Shown here: piece after piece, positions 7,184-15,326 of the stretch | How the letters are laid out: every line of letters starts with the position of its first letter | Numbering within the stretch: the first letter of the stretch is position 1 | Assembly (NCBI RefSeq): GCF_000526375.1 | Contig: NZ_JAFY01000002.1 | Location: 1,294,859-1,358,858 of the forward strand | Length of the DNA: 64,000 nt | DNA from: Aminiphilus circumscriptus DSM 16581 | Lineage (GTDB): Bacteria > Synergistota > Synergistia > Synergistales > Aminiphilaceae | Direction: 5' to 3' | Notes under the pieces: generated by a model | What the model was told of the DNA's origin: nothing | The model's input: only the letters and a program-made list of their open reading frames with translations | The model's database searches: none | Translations under genes and position numbers: made by a program

Positions 7184-8902
7184 ATGAAACGGTATGGAAT
7201 CGCGGTGGTGCTCGTTCTGTTGACGGCTCTTCTGGCGGGATTCGCCTGGGCGGAGCCGAAGCCCGACGAAATCTACGCGGAGAACGGCATGGTGTCCTCA
7301 GCCCATCGCCTGGCGTCCCGGGCGGGGGTGGAGATCCTCCAGAAAGGCGGCAACGCCATCGACGCGGCGGTGGCCACGGCTCTCGCGCTGAACGTCGTGG
7401 AAGCCAACGCATCGGGCATCGGCGGTGGTGGTTTCATGACCGTCCGCTTCGCCAAGACCGGAGAAGTGGTGGTCCTCGATTACCGGGAGACCGCGCCCGC
7501 GTCGGCCACGAAAGACATGTTCGCCTCCGAGCAGGCCAAAACGGAGAAGTGGAGTGAGCTCGGCGGAAAATCCGTGGGCGTTCCCGGATGGCTCGCGGGC
7601 ATGATGACCGCCCTGGAGAAATACGGCACCATGAGCTTCGCCGACGTTGCCCAGCCCGCCATTCGGCTCGCCGAAGAGGGGTTCAGCGTTGCCCCCATGC
7701 AGACCCAGATCATCACGGACGAGCTGGACAAGATCCTCGCCTACAACGATCCCGCCAAGGTGGCCTTCCTGAAGGACGGTCTCCCCTATCCCACGGGAGA
7801 GACGCTGAAGCAGCCCGCACTGGCCAAGACCTTCCGCCTCATCGGCGAGAAGGGGCTCAAGGCCTTCTACGACGGCCCCATCGGCCAGGCGGTCGTTGAC
7901 GCGGTGAACGCCTCGGGTGGCGCCATGACCATGAAAGATCTCAAGACCTATACGGTGCAGGTGCGCAAGCCCGTCGAGGGAACCTACCGAGGCTACGCCA
8001 TCTACTCCGTGCCCCCCGCATCGAGCGGCGGTACCCACATCGTGCAGCTTCTGAACATCATGGAGAACTTCCCCGTGAAGGAATGGGGACACAACGGCCC
8101 CCGGACATTGCACTTCCTCGCGGAGGCCATGAAGCTCATGTACGCGGACCGCAGCAAATACATGGCCGACACGGCCTTCGCAAACGTTCCCCTGGAAGGA
8201 CTCACCTCCAAGGCTTACGCGAAGACGCTTGCCGAGAAGATCAAGGCCGACGTGGTCATGCAGGAAGTCGTTCCGGGCGATCCCTTCGCCTTCCAGGAGA
8301 AGAAGAGCGCCTACCTCGCGGGCGACCCTCAGGAGCGGATCTCCACGAGCCACTTCTCCGTGGTGGACAAGGAAGGGAACATCGTGGCCTCCACGAACAC
8401 CGTGAACTACTTCTTCGGCTCCGGCGTGTTCGTTCCGGAATACGGATTCGTGCTCAACAACGAGATGGACGACTTCTCCAGCAACCCCGAGAGCGTGAAC
8501 GCCCCCGAGCCGGGCAAGCGCCCTCTCTCCTCCATGTCGCCCACCATCGTCCTCGACCCGCAGGGAAAGCCCTTCATGGCCCTCGGTTCCGCGGGCGCAA
8601 CCCGAATCATCACCGCCGTGAGCCAGATCATCATGAACGTGGTCGATTTCGGCATGCCCATGGACCTCGCCATCGAGCAGCCCCGCATCGCGAACCTCGT
8701 CTCGGGCGGCAAGGCGGCCCCGCTCGCCGTGGAAAAGGGCATCTCTCCGGAGACGATCCGCTTCCTCGAGTGGCGCGGGCACAAGGTGGACGTGAAGGAC
8801 TTCGGCGGCTGGTTCGGAACGGCCCAGGGCATCCTCTTCAAGAACGGCAGGATGAACGGCGGAGCCGACAGCCGGCGCCTCGGGGTTCCCGTTGGGTACT
8901 GA
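7184..8902 (+). CDS. ggt: Gamma-glutamyltransferase
   Basis: A 572-residue periplasmic Ntn-hydrolase precursor. The signal peptide ends around AGFAWAEP (residues 1-23). The catalytic nucleophile is Thr388 in the STSHFSVVD motif, where autoprocessing separates large and small subunits. NNEMDDFS (about residues 425-432) and RPLSSMSPTI (about 446-455) are the conserved substrate-contact segments. The enzyme cleaves gamma-glutamyl bonds in glutathione and related peptides. A strong AAGGAGGAG ribosome binding site precedes the ATG. The gene lies 56 bases after the M14-like enzyme and is followed by a strong hairpin terminator, so it is probably the last gene of the transport/deacylase unit. This is consistent with scavenging glutamate from peptides. 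Confidence 0.95.
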   Translation: MKRYGIAVVLVLLTALLAGFAWAEPKPDEIYAENGMVSSAHRLASRAGVEILQKGGNAIDAAVATALALNVVEANASGIGGGGFMTVRFAKTGEVVVLDYRETAPASATKDMFASEQAKTEKWSELGGKSVGVPGWLAGMMTALEKYGTMSFADVAQPAIRLAEEGFSVAPMQTQIITDELDKILAYNDPAKVAFLKDGLPYPTGETLKQPALAKTFRLIGEKGLKAFYDGPIGQAVVDAVNASGGAMTMKDLKTYTVQVRKPVEGTYRGYAIYSVPPASSGGTHIVQLLNIMENFPVKEWGHNGPRTLHFLAEAMKLMYADRSKYMADTAFANVPLEGLTSKAYAKTLAEKIKADVVMQEVVPGDPFAFQEKKSAYLAGDPQERISTSHFSVVDKEGNIVASTNTVNYFFGSGVFVPEYGFVLNNEMDDFSSNPESVNAPEPGKRPLSSMSPTIVLDPQGKPFMALGSAGATRIITAVSQIIMNVVDFGMPMDLAIEQPRIANLVSGGKAAPLAVEKGISPETIRFLEWRGHKVDVKDFGGWFGTAQGILFKNGRMNGGADSRRLGVPVGY

Positions 8903-8950
8903 TCACCACTGGTTTCCCCGGGATTTCCGAAGCGGAGCATGGTAAAGAGG

Positions 8951-8985
8951 GAAGGGGCGCGAGCGTCTTGCTCGCGCCCCTTCTC
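8951..8985 (+). terminator. Terminator after ggt
   Basis: GAAGGGGCGCGAGC (8951-8964) pairs perfectly over 14 bases with 8970-8983 around a 5-base loop. The following U-tract is weak, but the position 48 bases after the ggt stop codon fits operon termination. Confidence 0.7.
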
Positions 8986-9070
8986 AATACGCGAGCCGGC
9001 GCGGCAGGTCACCGAAGGAGATCGTCTCCCGTATGCCCCGTTCCTTCCATGAGACGTAATCCGCGGGAAG

Positions 9071-9410
9071 TCATCGGGAACCCTGGGTTACGTTCCCCGT
9101 CATGATCGCAAGGCAGCTTTCCAGATATGTGTCGCTTTCCCCGGGACTTTTCCCCGTCACGTAGGGAAGGACACGCAGGTCCGCCTCCTCGGCGTTGCGT
9201 CGCGCCTCTTCAGACCTCCGGAGCGTTCCGGGAAGCGTGGCGTATGCACCGAGATCGGGCGCGACCTTGACGCCTGCAGAGCATGGAAGCATTCTGAGAA
9301 AGCGATACAGCGCCTCCAAGCCACCTCCGGCGGTGGTGCCCACGGTTACCCCCGCTTTCCTCGCCAGGGTCATCAGGTGGTATCAGACGGCGAGGTGGGT
9401 CTGGGTCCCA
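9071..9410 (-). pseudogene. Degenerate flavodoxin/FMN-reductase-like fragment
   Basis: Reading the minus strand from about 9410 gives LGTQTHLAV, then an in-frame TGA, then YHLMTLARKAGVTVGTT and further sequence with a GGGLEALYRFL stretch and APDLGAYATLPGTLRR. This resembles, from memory, the middle and C-terminal part of flavodoxin-like NAD(P)H/FMN proteins. The N-terminal half with the phosphate-binding loop is missing, so this looks like a gene remnant. Identification is tentative; a short gene starting at the internal ATG at 9373 is the alternative. Confidence 0.35.
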
Positions 9411-9498
9411 AGAGGTTTTCATCTGACCTGAAACGGACATGGTAGAGACCGGAGAGCCTCAGAGGACGAAGTCCGTCACGTTGCCGCGAGAGAGGTTA

Positions 9499-9528
9499 TT
9501 GAACGGAAGACGCTGTTTGGTTTACAAT
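9499..9528 (+). promoter_or_regulatory. Promoter of carbamate kinase gene
   Basis: TTGAAC (9499-9504) and TACAAT (9523-9528) with an 18-base spacer lie about 107 bases before the ATG of the carbamate kinase gene. No other gene lies between. Confidence 0.55.
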
Positions 9529-9634
9529 ATAAGACATTGCGACTCTGGAATCCCCAGGGAAAATCCGCCGTTCTTTCGTCGTTCCCTTCTTGAAAAACCC
9601 TTGCGGGATCCGAAGAAAAGGGAGAGATGCAGTT

Positions 9635-10591
9635 ATGGGAGCCACAAAGGTTGTCATTGCCCTCGGAGGAAACGCGTTGCAGGAAGCGGGAACACCACCA
9701 ACGGCGGAGGCCCAGCTCGAGGTAGTGCGGAAGACCGCCGCCCACCTCGCCGAGATCAGTTGCCGCGGCTATGAGATGGCGGTCGTGCACGGAAACGGAC
9801 CGCAGGTGGGGCGCATCGTCCTCGCCCAGGAGATCGCCGCGGCGGCGAATCCCGAGACTCCCGCCATGCCCTTCGACGTCTGCGGCGCCATGAGCCAGGG
9901 ATACATCGGCTACCACATACAGCAGGCCCTTCGGGACGCGCTGCGGAACCGAAACCGGAACGTTCCCGTGGTGACCCTCATCACCCAGGTTGTGGTGGAT
10001 CCGAACGATCCCGCCTTCAAGAATCCCACGAAGCCCATCGGTCCCTTCTATTCCGAGGAGGAGGCAAAACGCATTGCCGAGGAGAAGGGATATGTCGTCA
10101 AAGAGGACGCCGGGCGGGGGTGGCGCCGGGTGGTCGCGTCGCCGGAGCCGAAGAAGATCACCGAAATTTCCGCGGTGAAGCGTCTCTGGGATACCACCAT
10201 CGTGGTGACCGCTGGAGGCGGTGGCATTCCCGTCATCGAGAACATGGACGGGTCCCTTACGGGCGTGGCCGCAGTGATCGACAAGGATCTGGCCGCGGAG
10301 AAGCTCGCCGAGGAGATCGAGGCGGACATCCTGCTCATTCTCACCGAGGTGGACAAAGTGTGTCTCGACTTCAAGAAACCCACGCAGCGGGTTCTTTCCT
10401 CCATGACCGTGGCTGAGGCGATCTCCTACATGGAGGAGGGACATTTCGCGCCGGGAAGCATGCTCCCCAAGGTGATGGCGGCCATCAAATTCGCCAGGAC
10501 CTTTCCGGGACGCAAGGCGATCATCACCTCCCTCTCCAAGGCGGTTGAGGCGCTCGATGGACTGGAGGGCACGGTCGTCACCATGGCGTGA
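9635..10591 (+). CDS. arcC: Carbamate kinase
   Basis: A 318-residue cytoplasmic kinase of normal family length. It converts carbamoyl phosphate and ADP to ATP, CO2 and ammonia, the ATP-yielding last step of arginine, citrulline or purine-derived carbamoyl phosphate fermentation. The N-terminus reads KVVIALGGNALQEAGTPP, followed by VVHGNGPQVGRI, both hallmark substrate-binding segments, and VVTAGGGGIPV later on. The start at 9635 has an AAAGGGAGAG ribosome binding site; an upstream TTG/ATG in the same frame lacks one. The gene is flanked by its own promoter and a terminator hairpin, so it is a single-gene unit. No arginine deiminase or ornithine carbamoyltransferase gene is next to it. Confidence 0.95.
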   Translation: MGATKVVIALGGNALQEAGTPPTAEAQLEVVRKTAAHLAEISCRGYEMAVVHGNGPQVGRIVLAQEIAAAANPETPAMPFDVCGAMSQGYIGYHIQQALRDALRNRNRNVPVVTLITQVVVDPNDPAFKNPTKPIGPFYSEEEAKRIAEEKGYVVKEDAGRGWRRVVASPEPKKITEISAVKRLWDTTIVVTAGGGGIPVIENMDGSLTGVAAVIDKDLAAEKLAEEIEADILLILTEVDKVCLDFKKPTQRVLSSMTVAEAISYMEEGHFAPGSMLPKVMAAIKFARTFPGRKAIITSLSKAVEALDGLEGTVVTMA

Positions 10592-10621
10592 CCCCCTCGG
10601 AAGGCCGAAAGGAACGTGTGT

Positions 10622-10669
10622 GGGAGCGGAGCAGCCGCGGAGACGTCGGCATGCTTCCGCCCCCTTTTT
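10622..10669 (+). terminator. Terminator after carbamate kinase gene
   Basis: GAGCGGAGCAGCCG pairs imperfectly (two bulges) with CGGCATGCTTCCGC around a short loop, followed by five T (10665-10669). It lies 31 bases after the stop codon. The rest of 10592-11035 shows no gene. Confidence 0.55.
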
Positions 10670-11035
10670 CATTGCACGGTGCAACGACGGAATGTCGGGC
10701 CACTTCCACCGCGGCGAAATGCCAAAAGAATCGGAACAAGCAAAAGGCGAGGCTCCTCCACCCTCTTCTTTTCCGGCGTCAGGGCGCAACCGCCGCCGGT
10801 ATCGCGCTGCCTGGTTTGGCTGAGGACGGATATGATGTCCATCTTCTTCAGGTCCGGGTCGTGTTGCGTTCTCGGCGAGCAGGAACAGCCGCTCGCTTCC
10901 GTCCGACTGTGTGCCGTTTGTCGCACTTTTTACGGAGCCGATGGCCGGAGGGCGACGGAATGAAAAATCCTCCGTTGCATCTCCGTCGTTGGACCTGTAA
11001 GGTAGAGAAACAGCTGTGCCGAGGAGGCGATGTCC

Positions 11036-12679
11036 ATGTCCTTTACTGTTGCCGTGGAGGGAAACGGTTCTCTGGAGAGCGATTCGCCCGTTGACGGAAT
11101 AGGTGTCCTGAAAACGCTTCCTTTTCCGGAGCCGCACAAAGTGGTGGCCTGGAGGGTGAACAACTTCCTCCGCTCGCTCGCGTGGAAAGTCGATACTTCC
11201 GCATCGGTGTCGTTCGTGGACACCTCCTCCTTCGAGGGAAGCGACGTCTACCGCCGGACCCTGAGTTTCCTGCTCGTCCTGGCCTGCAGGAAAGCCCTGG
11301 ACGAGGACGTGGTGATCCGTCATTCCATCAGCAACGCCCTCTACTGCGAACTCGCGGGCCGGTCCGCGACGGAGACCGATGTGGAGCGTGTGCGGGATTT
11401 CCTCCATCACTTCGTGGAGATGGACATCCCCATCGTGCCGGAGATTCACACGCTGGACCGTGCGGTGGATCTCTTTCAGCGTCAGGGCAACGAGGACAAG
11501 GCGCGTCTGCTCAAGTGGGCGGGACATGATCCATTGGTGCTCTATCGCTGTGCGGACCGGTACGCCTACTTCTACGCACCGCTGGCGCCCTCAACGGGGT
11601 ATGTGAAGACCTTCGACGTCATGTTCCACGATCCCGGCATGGTGCTTCGCTGTCCCTCCGTGGTCTCTCCCGACGAGCTTCCTCCGTTCCAGGCTCCGCG
11701 CAGTCTGGTGGACGTGTTCCGGGAATATGGCGAGTGGCTCGACATCCTCGGCGTGAGCACCATGGCGAACCTGCACGAACAGGTCGCCGCGGGGAAGGGA
11801 CTCGATCTCATCCTGATCTCCGAGGCGCTTCATGCCCAGCGCCTCAACCGCATCGCCGAGGAGATCGTCGCCCGGGGCACCGTCCGGGTGATTCCCATGG
11901 CGGGACCTTCCGGATCGGGAAAGACCACCACGTCACGGCGGCTGCGGACCCAGCTGCAGGTGGCGGGACTGCACCCGGTGACGCTCGAACTGGACGATTA
12001 TTTCGTGGACCGCGAACGGACTCCCCGGGACTCCCAGGGAAACTACGATTTCGAAGCCCTGGAGGCGCTCGATCTGGAGCGTCTCGACGAGGATCTGCAC
12101 GCGCTGCTCGCCGGGCGGGAGGTACGGCTTCCCAAATTCGACTTCCGCGCCGGAAAGAGCCATCCCGGTCGGAGTCTCCGCCTGAAGGAGCGGGACGTGC
12201 TCATCATGGAAGGCATTCACGGACTGAATCAGCGCGTTGTCGGGAGCCTTCCCCCCGGAACGGCCTTCGGCGTCTTCGTCTCGCCCCTCACGGGAGTGAG
12301 CCTGGACCGGCACAACCGCACGAGCACCACGGACAACCGCCTTCTCCGGCGCATGGTCCGGGATTCGAGGACCCGGGGGAGATCTCCGGAGGTGACGCTC
12401 CAGCAGTGGCCCTCGGTGATCCGTGGCGCGCAGAAGTACATTTTCCCCTACCAGGAGCACGCAGATGCCATGTTCAATACGGCCCTCATCTACGAGCTTT
12501 CCGTCCTCAAGGGGCATGCGGAGCCGCTGCTCCGGACCGTTCCCGAGACCTCGCCCGTGTTCGGAGAGGCCCAGCGGCTCCTCTCCATGCTCCATTTCGT
12601 TCCCTTCATCCCCGAGGGCAATGTGCCGAACGCGTCGATCCTCCGGGAGTTCATCGGCGGAAGCTGTTTCGGCGACTGA
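11036..12679 (+). CDS. Uridine-kinase-like nucleoside kinase with N-terminal ThrRS-like domain
   Basis: About 547 residues. The C-terminal half is a P-loop phosphoribulokinase/uridine kinase domain with Walker A GPSGSGKT near residue 290 and the acidic LELDDYFVDR segment near residue 320. RHNRTSTTDNRLLRRMVRD is the lid region typical of this family. The N-terminal half (IRHSISNALYCEL, RVRDFLHHFVEMDIPI, a CHH-like region reduced) resembles the editing domain of threonyl-tRNA synthetases, a known architecture of long bacterial nucleoside kinases. The AGGAGG at 11022-11027 is 8 bases from the ATG at 11036, so that start is preferred over the ATG at 11030. The likely substrate is uridine or a related nucleoside; the regulator downstream has its own promoter. 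Confidence 0.8.
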   Translation: MSFTVAVEGNGSLESDSPVDGIGVLKTLPFPEPHKVVAWRVNNFLRSLAWKVDTSASVSFVDTSSFEGSDVYRRTLSFLLVLACRKALDEDVVIRHSISNALYCELAGRSATETDVERVRDFLHHFVEMDIPIVPEIHTLDRAVDLFQRQGNEDKARLLKWAGHDPLVLYRCADRYAYFYAPLAPSTGYVKTFDVMFHDPGMVLRCPSVVSPDELPPFQAPRSLVDVFREYGEWLDILGVSTMANLHEQVAAGKGLDLILISEALHAQRLNRIAEEIVARGTVRVIPMAGPSGSGKTTTSRRLRTQLQVAGLHPVTLELDDYFVDRERTPRDSQGNYDFEALEALDLERLDEDLHALLAGREVRLPKFDFRAGKSHPGRSLRLKERDVLIMEGIHGLNQRVVGSLPPGTAFGVFVSPLTGVSLDRHNRTSTTDNRLLRRMVRDSRTRGRSPEVTLQQWPSVIRGAQKYIFPYQEHADAMFNTALIYELSVLKGHAEPLLRTVPETSPVFGEAQRLLSMLHFVPFIPEGNVPNASILREFIGGSCFGD

Positions 12680-12833
12680 GCCGAAGGAAAAAAGGGCGGG
12701 CAAAAGTGGTGTTTCCAAGACTGTGCAAGCATTCCGGCCACATGGAGATCATTTTCCGGAGAGGAAAAAAATCGTGAAAAAAACAGAAAAAACACGTTTG
12801 TTCCGTGTATTTGAGAGAACGAAGGAGGAAAGG

Positions 12834-12863
12834 TTGACAAAAGAGAGCAAAAGAGGCTATGCT
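12834..12863 (+). promoter_or_regulatory. Promoter of the FCD regulator gene
   Basis: TTGACA (12834-12839) and TATGCT (12858-12863) with an 18-base spacer. The -10 box lies inside the left arm of the palindromic operator at 12856-12886, so binding there should block RNA polymerase. This fits autoregulation. Confidence 0.7.
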
Positions 12864-12886
12864 GCTCACGTGATGAGCAGCATAGC
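12856..12886. promoter_or_regulatory. Palindromic operator overlapping the regulator promoter
   Basis: GCTATGCTGCTCA (12856-12868) and its exact reverse complement (12874-12886) flank the spacer CGTGA, a perfect 13-bp inverted repeat. Its 19-base core (12862-12880) recurs with two changes at 13779-13797, before the next gene. It is the likely binding site of the FCD-type regulator encoded immediately downstream. Confidence 0.75.
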
Positions 12887-12937
12887 GAGAGTGACGGCGG
12901 AAAAACACGTTGATATCGCCCCGGAGGAGTGTGTTTC

Positions 12938-13717
12938 GTGAGTGCTCCGCTCGGTTCCACGGCGGCATCGCTTCCGGGAGGAGGAGGCATGGGGCTTCTG
13001 CTGGACGACAAGACGCTGCGGATTCTGGAGATTCTCTCCGACAGCTCCGAACCGATGGGCTCGTGGAACCTCGTGGAGCTTCTGGAGGGAAGGGGCATCT
13101 CGGTCAGTCCCGCCACCATCGGGCGAACGTTGAATCGGCTCGAGAGCCTGGGATATCTTGAAAAAGAGAAGTTCAAGGGACGGGTCATCACGCCCAAGGG
13201 CGAGGAGGCGATCCGCCTTTCCCAGGAACTCCGGGAGCGGAATTATTACAAGGAGCAGCTCGACGCCATCATCAACACCGACGTGCTGCAGAATTTTCTC
13301 ATGGTTCTTGAGGCTCGGAAAGCCATCGAACGCTCCACGGTACGCCTCGCCGCGGAGCGGGCGAACGACGCGGAAGTACGGCACATGGAGGAGATTCTCG
13401 AACGGCAGAAGGCGCTCCGAGACCAGGGGTGCAGCATCGCCGACGAGGACAGGGCCTTTCACAAGGCCATCGCCGCCGCCTCGGGAAACAAGGCTCTGGA
13501 GATTCTCTACGCCATCATCTCCATGTCGGGGCAGCAGTCCCGCCTTTTCGAGCATCTGCGGAAAAAAGTGGCATCTCCCTATGTGACGGGGCATCTTCGG
13601 ATCCTGGAGGCCATTCGGGACCACAAGCCGGACCGGGCGGAGATCTGCATGGTGGAGCACCTCGACGGACTCATGGAGGACGTGAACGCCTACTGGCATC
13701 ACTATCATCCCAAGTAG
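12938..13717 (+). CDS. GntR/FCD-type transcriptional regulator
   Basis: 259 residues: an N-terminal winged helix (residues about 15-75, DDKTLRILEILSDSS through TIGRTLNRLESLGYLEKEKFKGRV) and a C-terminal all-helical FCD ligand domain (about 100-255) with LEARKAIERSTVRLAAERA, DEDRAFHKAIAAASGN and HLRILEAIRDHKPDRAE. FCD domains often bind a metal and a carboxylate ligand through an Asp and three His, and D/H residues are present at the expected places. The winged helix is less typical of GntR and is nearer the PadR/Lrp style. The GTG start at 12938 has GGAGGA nine bases upstream. The gene is preceded by the operator at 12856-12886 and followed by a terminator and a second operator, so it should control itself and the downstream oxidase operon. 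Confidence 0.88.
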   Translation: MSAPLGSTAASLPGGGGMGLLLDDKTLRILEILSDSSEPMGSWNLVELLEGRGISVSPATIGRTLNRLESLGYLEKEKFKGRVITPKGEEAIRLSQELRERNYYKEQLDAIINTDVLQNFLMVLEARKAIERSTVRLAAERANDAEVRHMEEILERQKALRDQGCSIADEDRAFHKAIAAASGNKALEILYAIISMSGQQSRLFEHLRKKVASPYVTGHLRILEAIRDHKPDRAEICMVEHLDGLMEDVNAYWHHYHPK

Positions 13718-13735
13718 GCGAAAGGGGAAGAAAGG

Positions 13736-13763
13736 CGCCTTGCGCGACGGCAAGGCGTTTTTT
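13736..13763 (+). terminator. Terminator after the regulator gene
   Basis: CGCCTTGC (13736-13743) pairs with GCAAGGCG (13750-13757), followed by six T. It separates the regulator from the operon it is thought to control. Confidence 0.8.
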
Positions 13764-13778
13764 CAGAACATTTAATTG

Positions 13779-13797
13779 CTACTCACGAGATGAGCAG
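13779..13797. promoter_or_regulatory. Second copy of the regulator operator, before the oxidase gene
   Basis: CTACTCACGAGATGAGCAG matches the core of the first operator at 17 of 19 positions. It sits just after a TTTAAT -10-like box (13771-13776) and 30 bases before the GTG start of the oxidase. The FCD-type regulator probably represses or activates the operon from here. Confidence 0.65.
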
Positions 13798-13827
13798 TGT
13801 TGTTTTCCCGGAAGGAGCGCGACGAAC

Positions 13828-15012
13828 GTGGACGGAGACAAGGCATTCGACGCAATCGTCATCGGTGGGGGCATCATCGGTCTTTCCTGCGGCTACTATC
13901 TCTCCCGTGAAGGCAAACGGGTGCTGGTTCTGGAGAAGGGCGAGCCCGGCTGCGGCGCTTCCGGATCCTGCGACGACATGATTCTCTTTCAGTCCAAGAA
14001 ACCCGGAGTGCTTCTGGAGATGACCTTTTTGAGCCGTGATCTCTACAGAACGCTCGAAGCGGAACTCGACATGAAGGTGGAATTCCAGAACCTCGGAGGC
14101 ATGATTCTCATAGAGAACGAGGCGCACCTGGCGATCATGGAGGATTTTGTCACCCGGCAGCGGGCCTGCGGCCTCTCGGTGGAGATGCTGGATCGGCGGG
14201 AAGCGCTGCGGCGCCAGCCCTGTGCCGGTCCCTCCATCGTGGCCTCCACGTATTGTCCCGACGATTCCCAGGCGAATCCCTTCAAGGTCATGGCGGCCTT
14301 CCGCGCCGCGGGCGAGCGGAAAGGCATGCGTCTTCGCAAACGTGCGGCGGTGACGGCGACGTGCCCTCTTCCCGGAGGAGGATGGGAGGTAGCCACCGAG
14401 ACGGAGCGTTATCGCGCCGATCTCGTGGTGAACGCCGCCGGAGCCTGGGCGGCACAGCTCGCCGCCCAGATCGGTCTGGATCTGCCCATCGTGCCCAGAC
14501 GCGGACAAATTCTCGTCACTGAGGCCGTGGGGCTTCCCGGCGAAACGAACGTCTGGAGTTCCGAGTACATCGTCTCCAAGCTTCGCCCCGATATGGCCGG
14601 GCGGGACGAGCGTTCCCGCAGGCTCGGTCTCGGATTTGCCTTCTCCAGAACCTGGCATGGCAACTATCTCATCGGCAGCACCAGGGAAAACGTTGGATTC
14701 GACAAGAGAACCACCGGAGAAGCCCTCGACGCGGTGGCCGCAAAGGCGGTGGAGCTTTTTCCTGTCCTCGGTCAGGTTCACGTGGTGCGGTCCTTCTCCG
14801 GCCTCCGTCCGGCCTGCGTGGACGGAAAGTGCATTCTCGGCGAGTCGCCCCGGCATCCCGGCTATTTCATCGCCGCCGGGCACGAGGGGGACGGCATCGC
14901 GCTGGCTCCCGTGACGGGGAAGTTCCTTGCGGATCTCGTCTGCGGACGCAAGACGGAGTTGGATCTGACGGAACTGCACCCGGGGCGTTTCTGCGACGCC
15001 AAGGTGGCGTAG
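13828..15012 (+). CDS. FAD-dependent amino acid oxidase/dehydrogenase (DadA/glycine oxidase family)
   Basis: 394 residues starting at a GTG with AAGGAG ten bases upstream. The FAD-binding dinucleotide fold is at the N-terminus: FDAIVIGGGIIGLSCGYYLSREGKRVLVLEKG (about residues 7-38). LVVNAAGAWAAQLA near residue 200 and SGLRPACVDGKCILG followed by GYFIAAGHEGDGIALAP near the C-terminus are the conserved blocks of DadA, glycine oxidase and sarcosine oxidase type enzymes. They oxidise secondary or D-amino acids to imines. The gene is under the candidate operator of the FCD regulator and precedes a sodium symporter gene, so it likely starts catabolism of an imported amino acid. D-amino acids, sarcosine, proline betaine products or 4-hydroxy-D-proline are candidates. 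Confidence 0.87.
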   Translation: MDGDKAFDAIVIGGGIIGLSCGYYLSREGKRVLVLEKGEPGCGASGSCDDMILFQSKKPGVLLEMTFLSRDLYRTLEAELDMKVEFQNLGGMILIENEAHLAIMEDFVTRQRACGLSVEMLDRREALRRQPCAGPSIVASTYCPDDSQANPFKVMAAFRAAGERKGMRLRKRAAVTATCPLPGGGWEVATETERYRADLVVNAAGAWAAQLAAQIGLDLPIVPRRGQILVTEAVGLPGETNVWSSEYIVSKLRPDMAGRDERSRRLGLGFAFSRTWHGNYLIGSTRENVGFDKRTTGEALDAVAAKAVELFPVLGQVHVVRSFSGLRPACVDGKCILGESPRHPGYFIAAGHEGDGIALAPVTGKFLADLVCGRKTELDLTELHPGRFCDAKVA

Positions 15013-15326
15013 GAGGTTTTGCGGAAACAGCAGCCTCTTGCAACGTGTGCGTGTCGGGCGGATGCCGCCGAAGACGGTCGGCCAGGTCTCAGGGATGCTT
15101 TGCCGAAGGAGGAGCGGGCCCCTCTTCCTGCGGAGCGGTTATGGCGTGTGGAGACGACGGAGGTGCCGCGGGCGTGCGGAAATGCCGCCATCTCTTCGTT
15201 CCACTCCGGCGGAAAGACGTTGCGTGGATTTTTCCGCCGGCGACGAGGTCGGATCGGTCATCGACGTGTCGGATTTTTCGGACGGCCCGATGATCCCCGG
15301 AGAACGTGAAAGGGGAGGATCGACTC
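15013..15326. other. Intergenic region between oxidase and symporter genes
   Basis: 314 bases without a supported gene. One frame is rich in cysteine codons but has no convincing start or family signature. No terminator or promoter was recognised, so read-through from the oxidase gene is possible. Confidence 0.4.

Noticed and set aside
14829..15293. Cysteine-rich frame after the oxidase gene, possibly an iron-sulfur subunit
   Set aside because: It overlaps the oxidase end, has no ribosome binding site and the cysteines do not form a known spacing; likely chance in GC-rich DNA.
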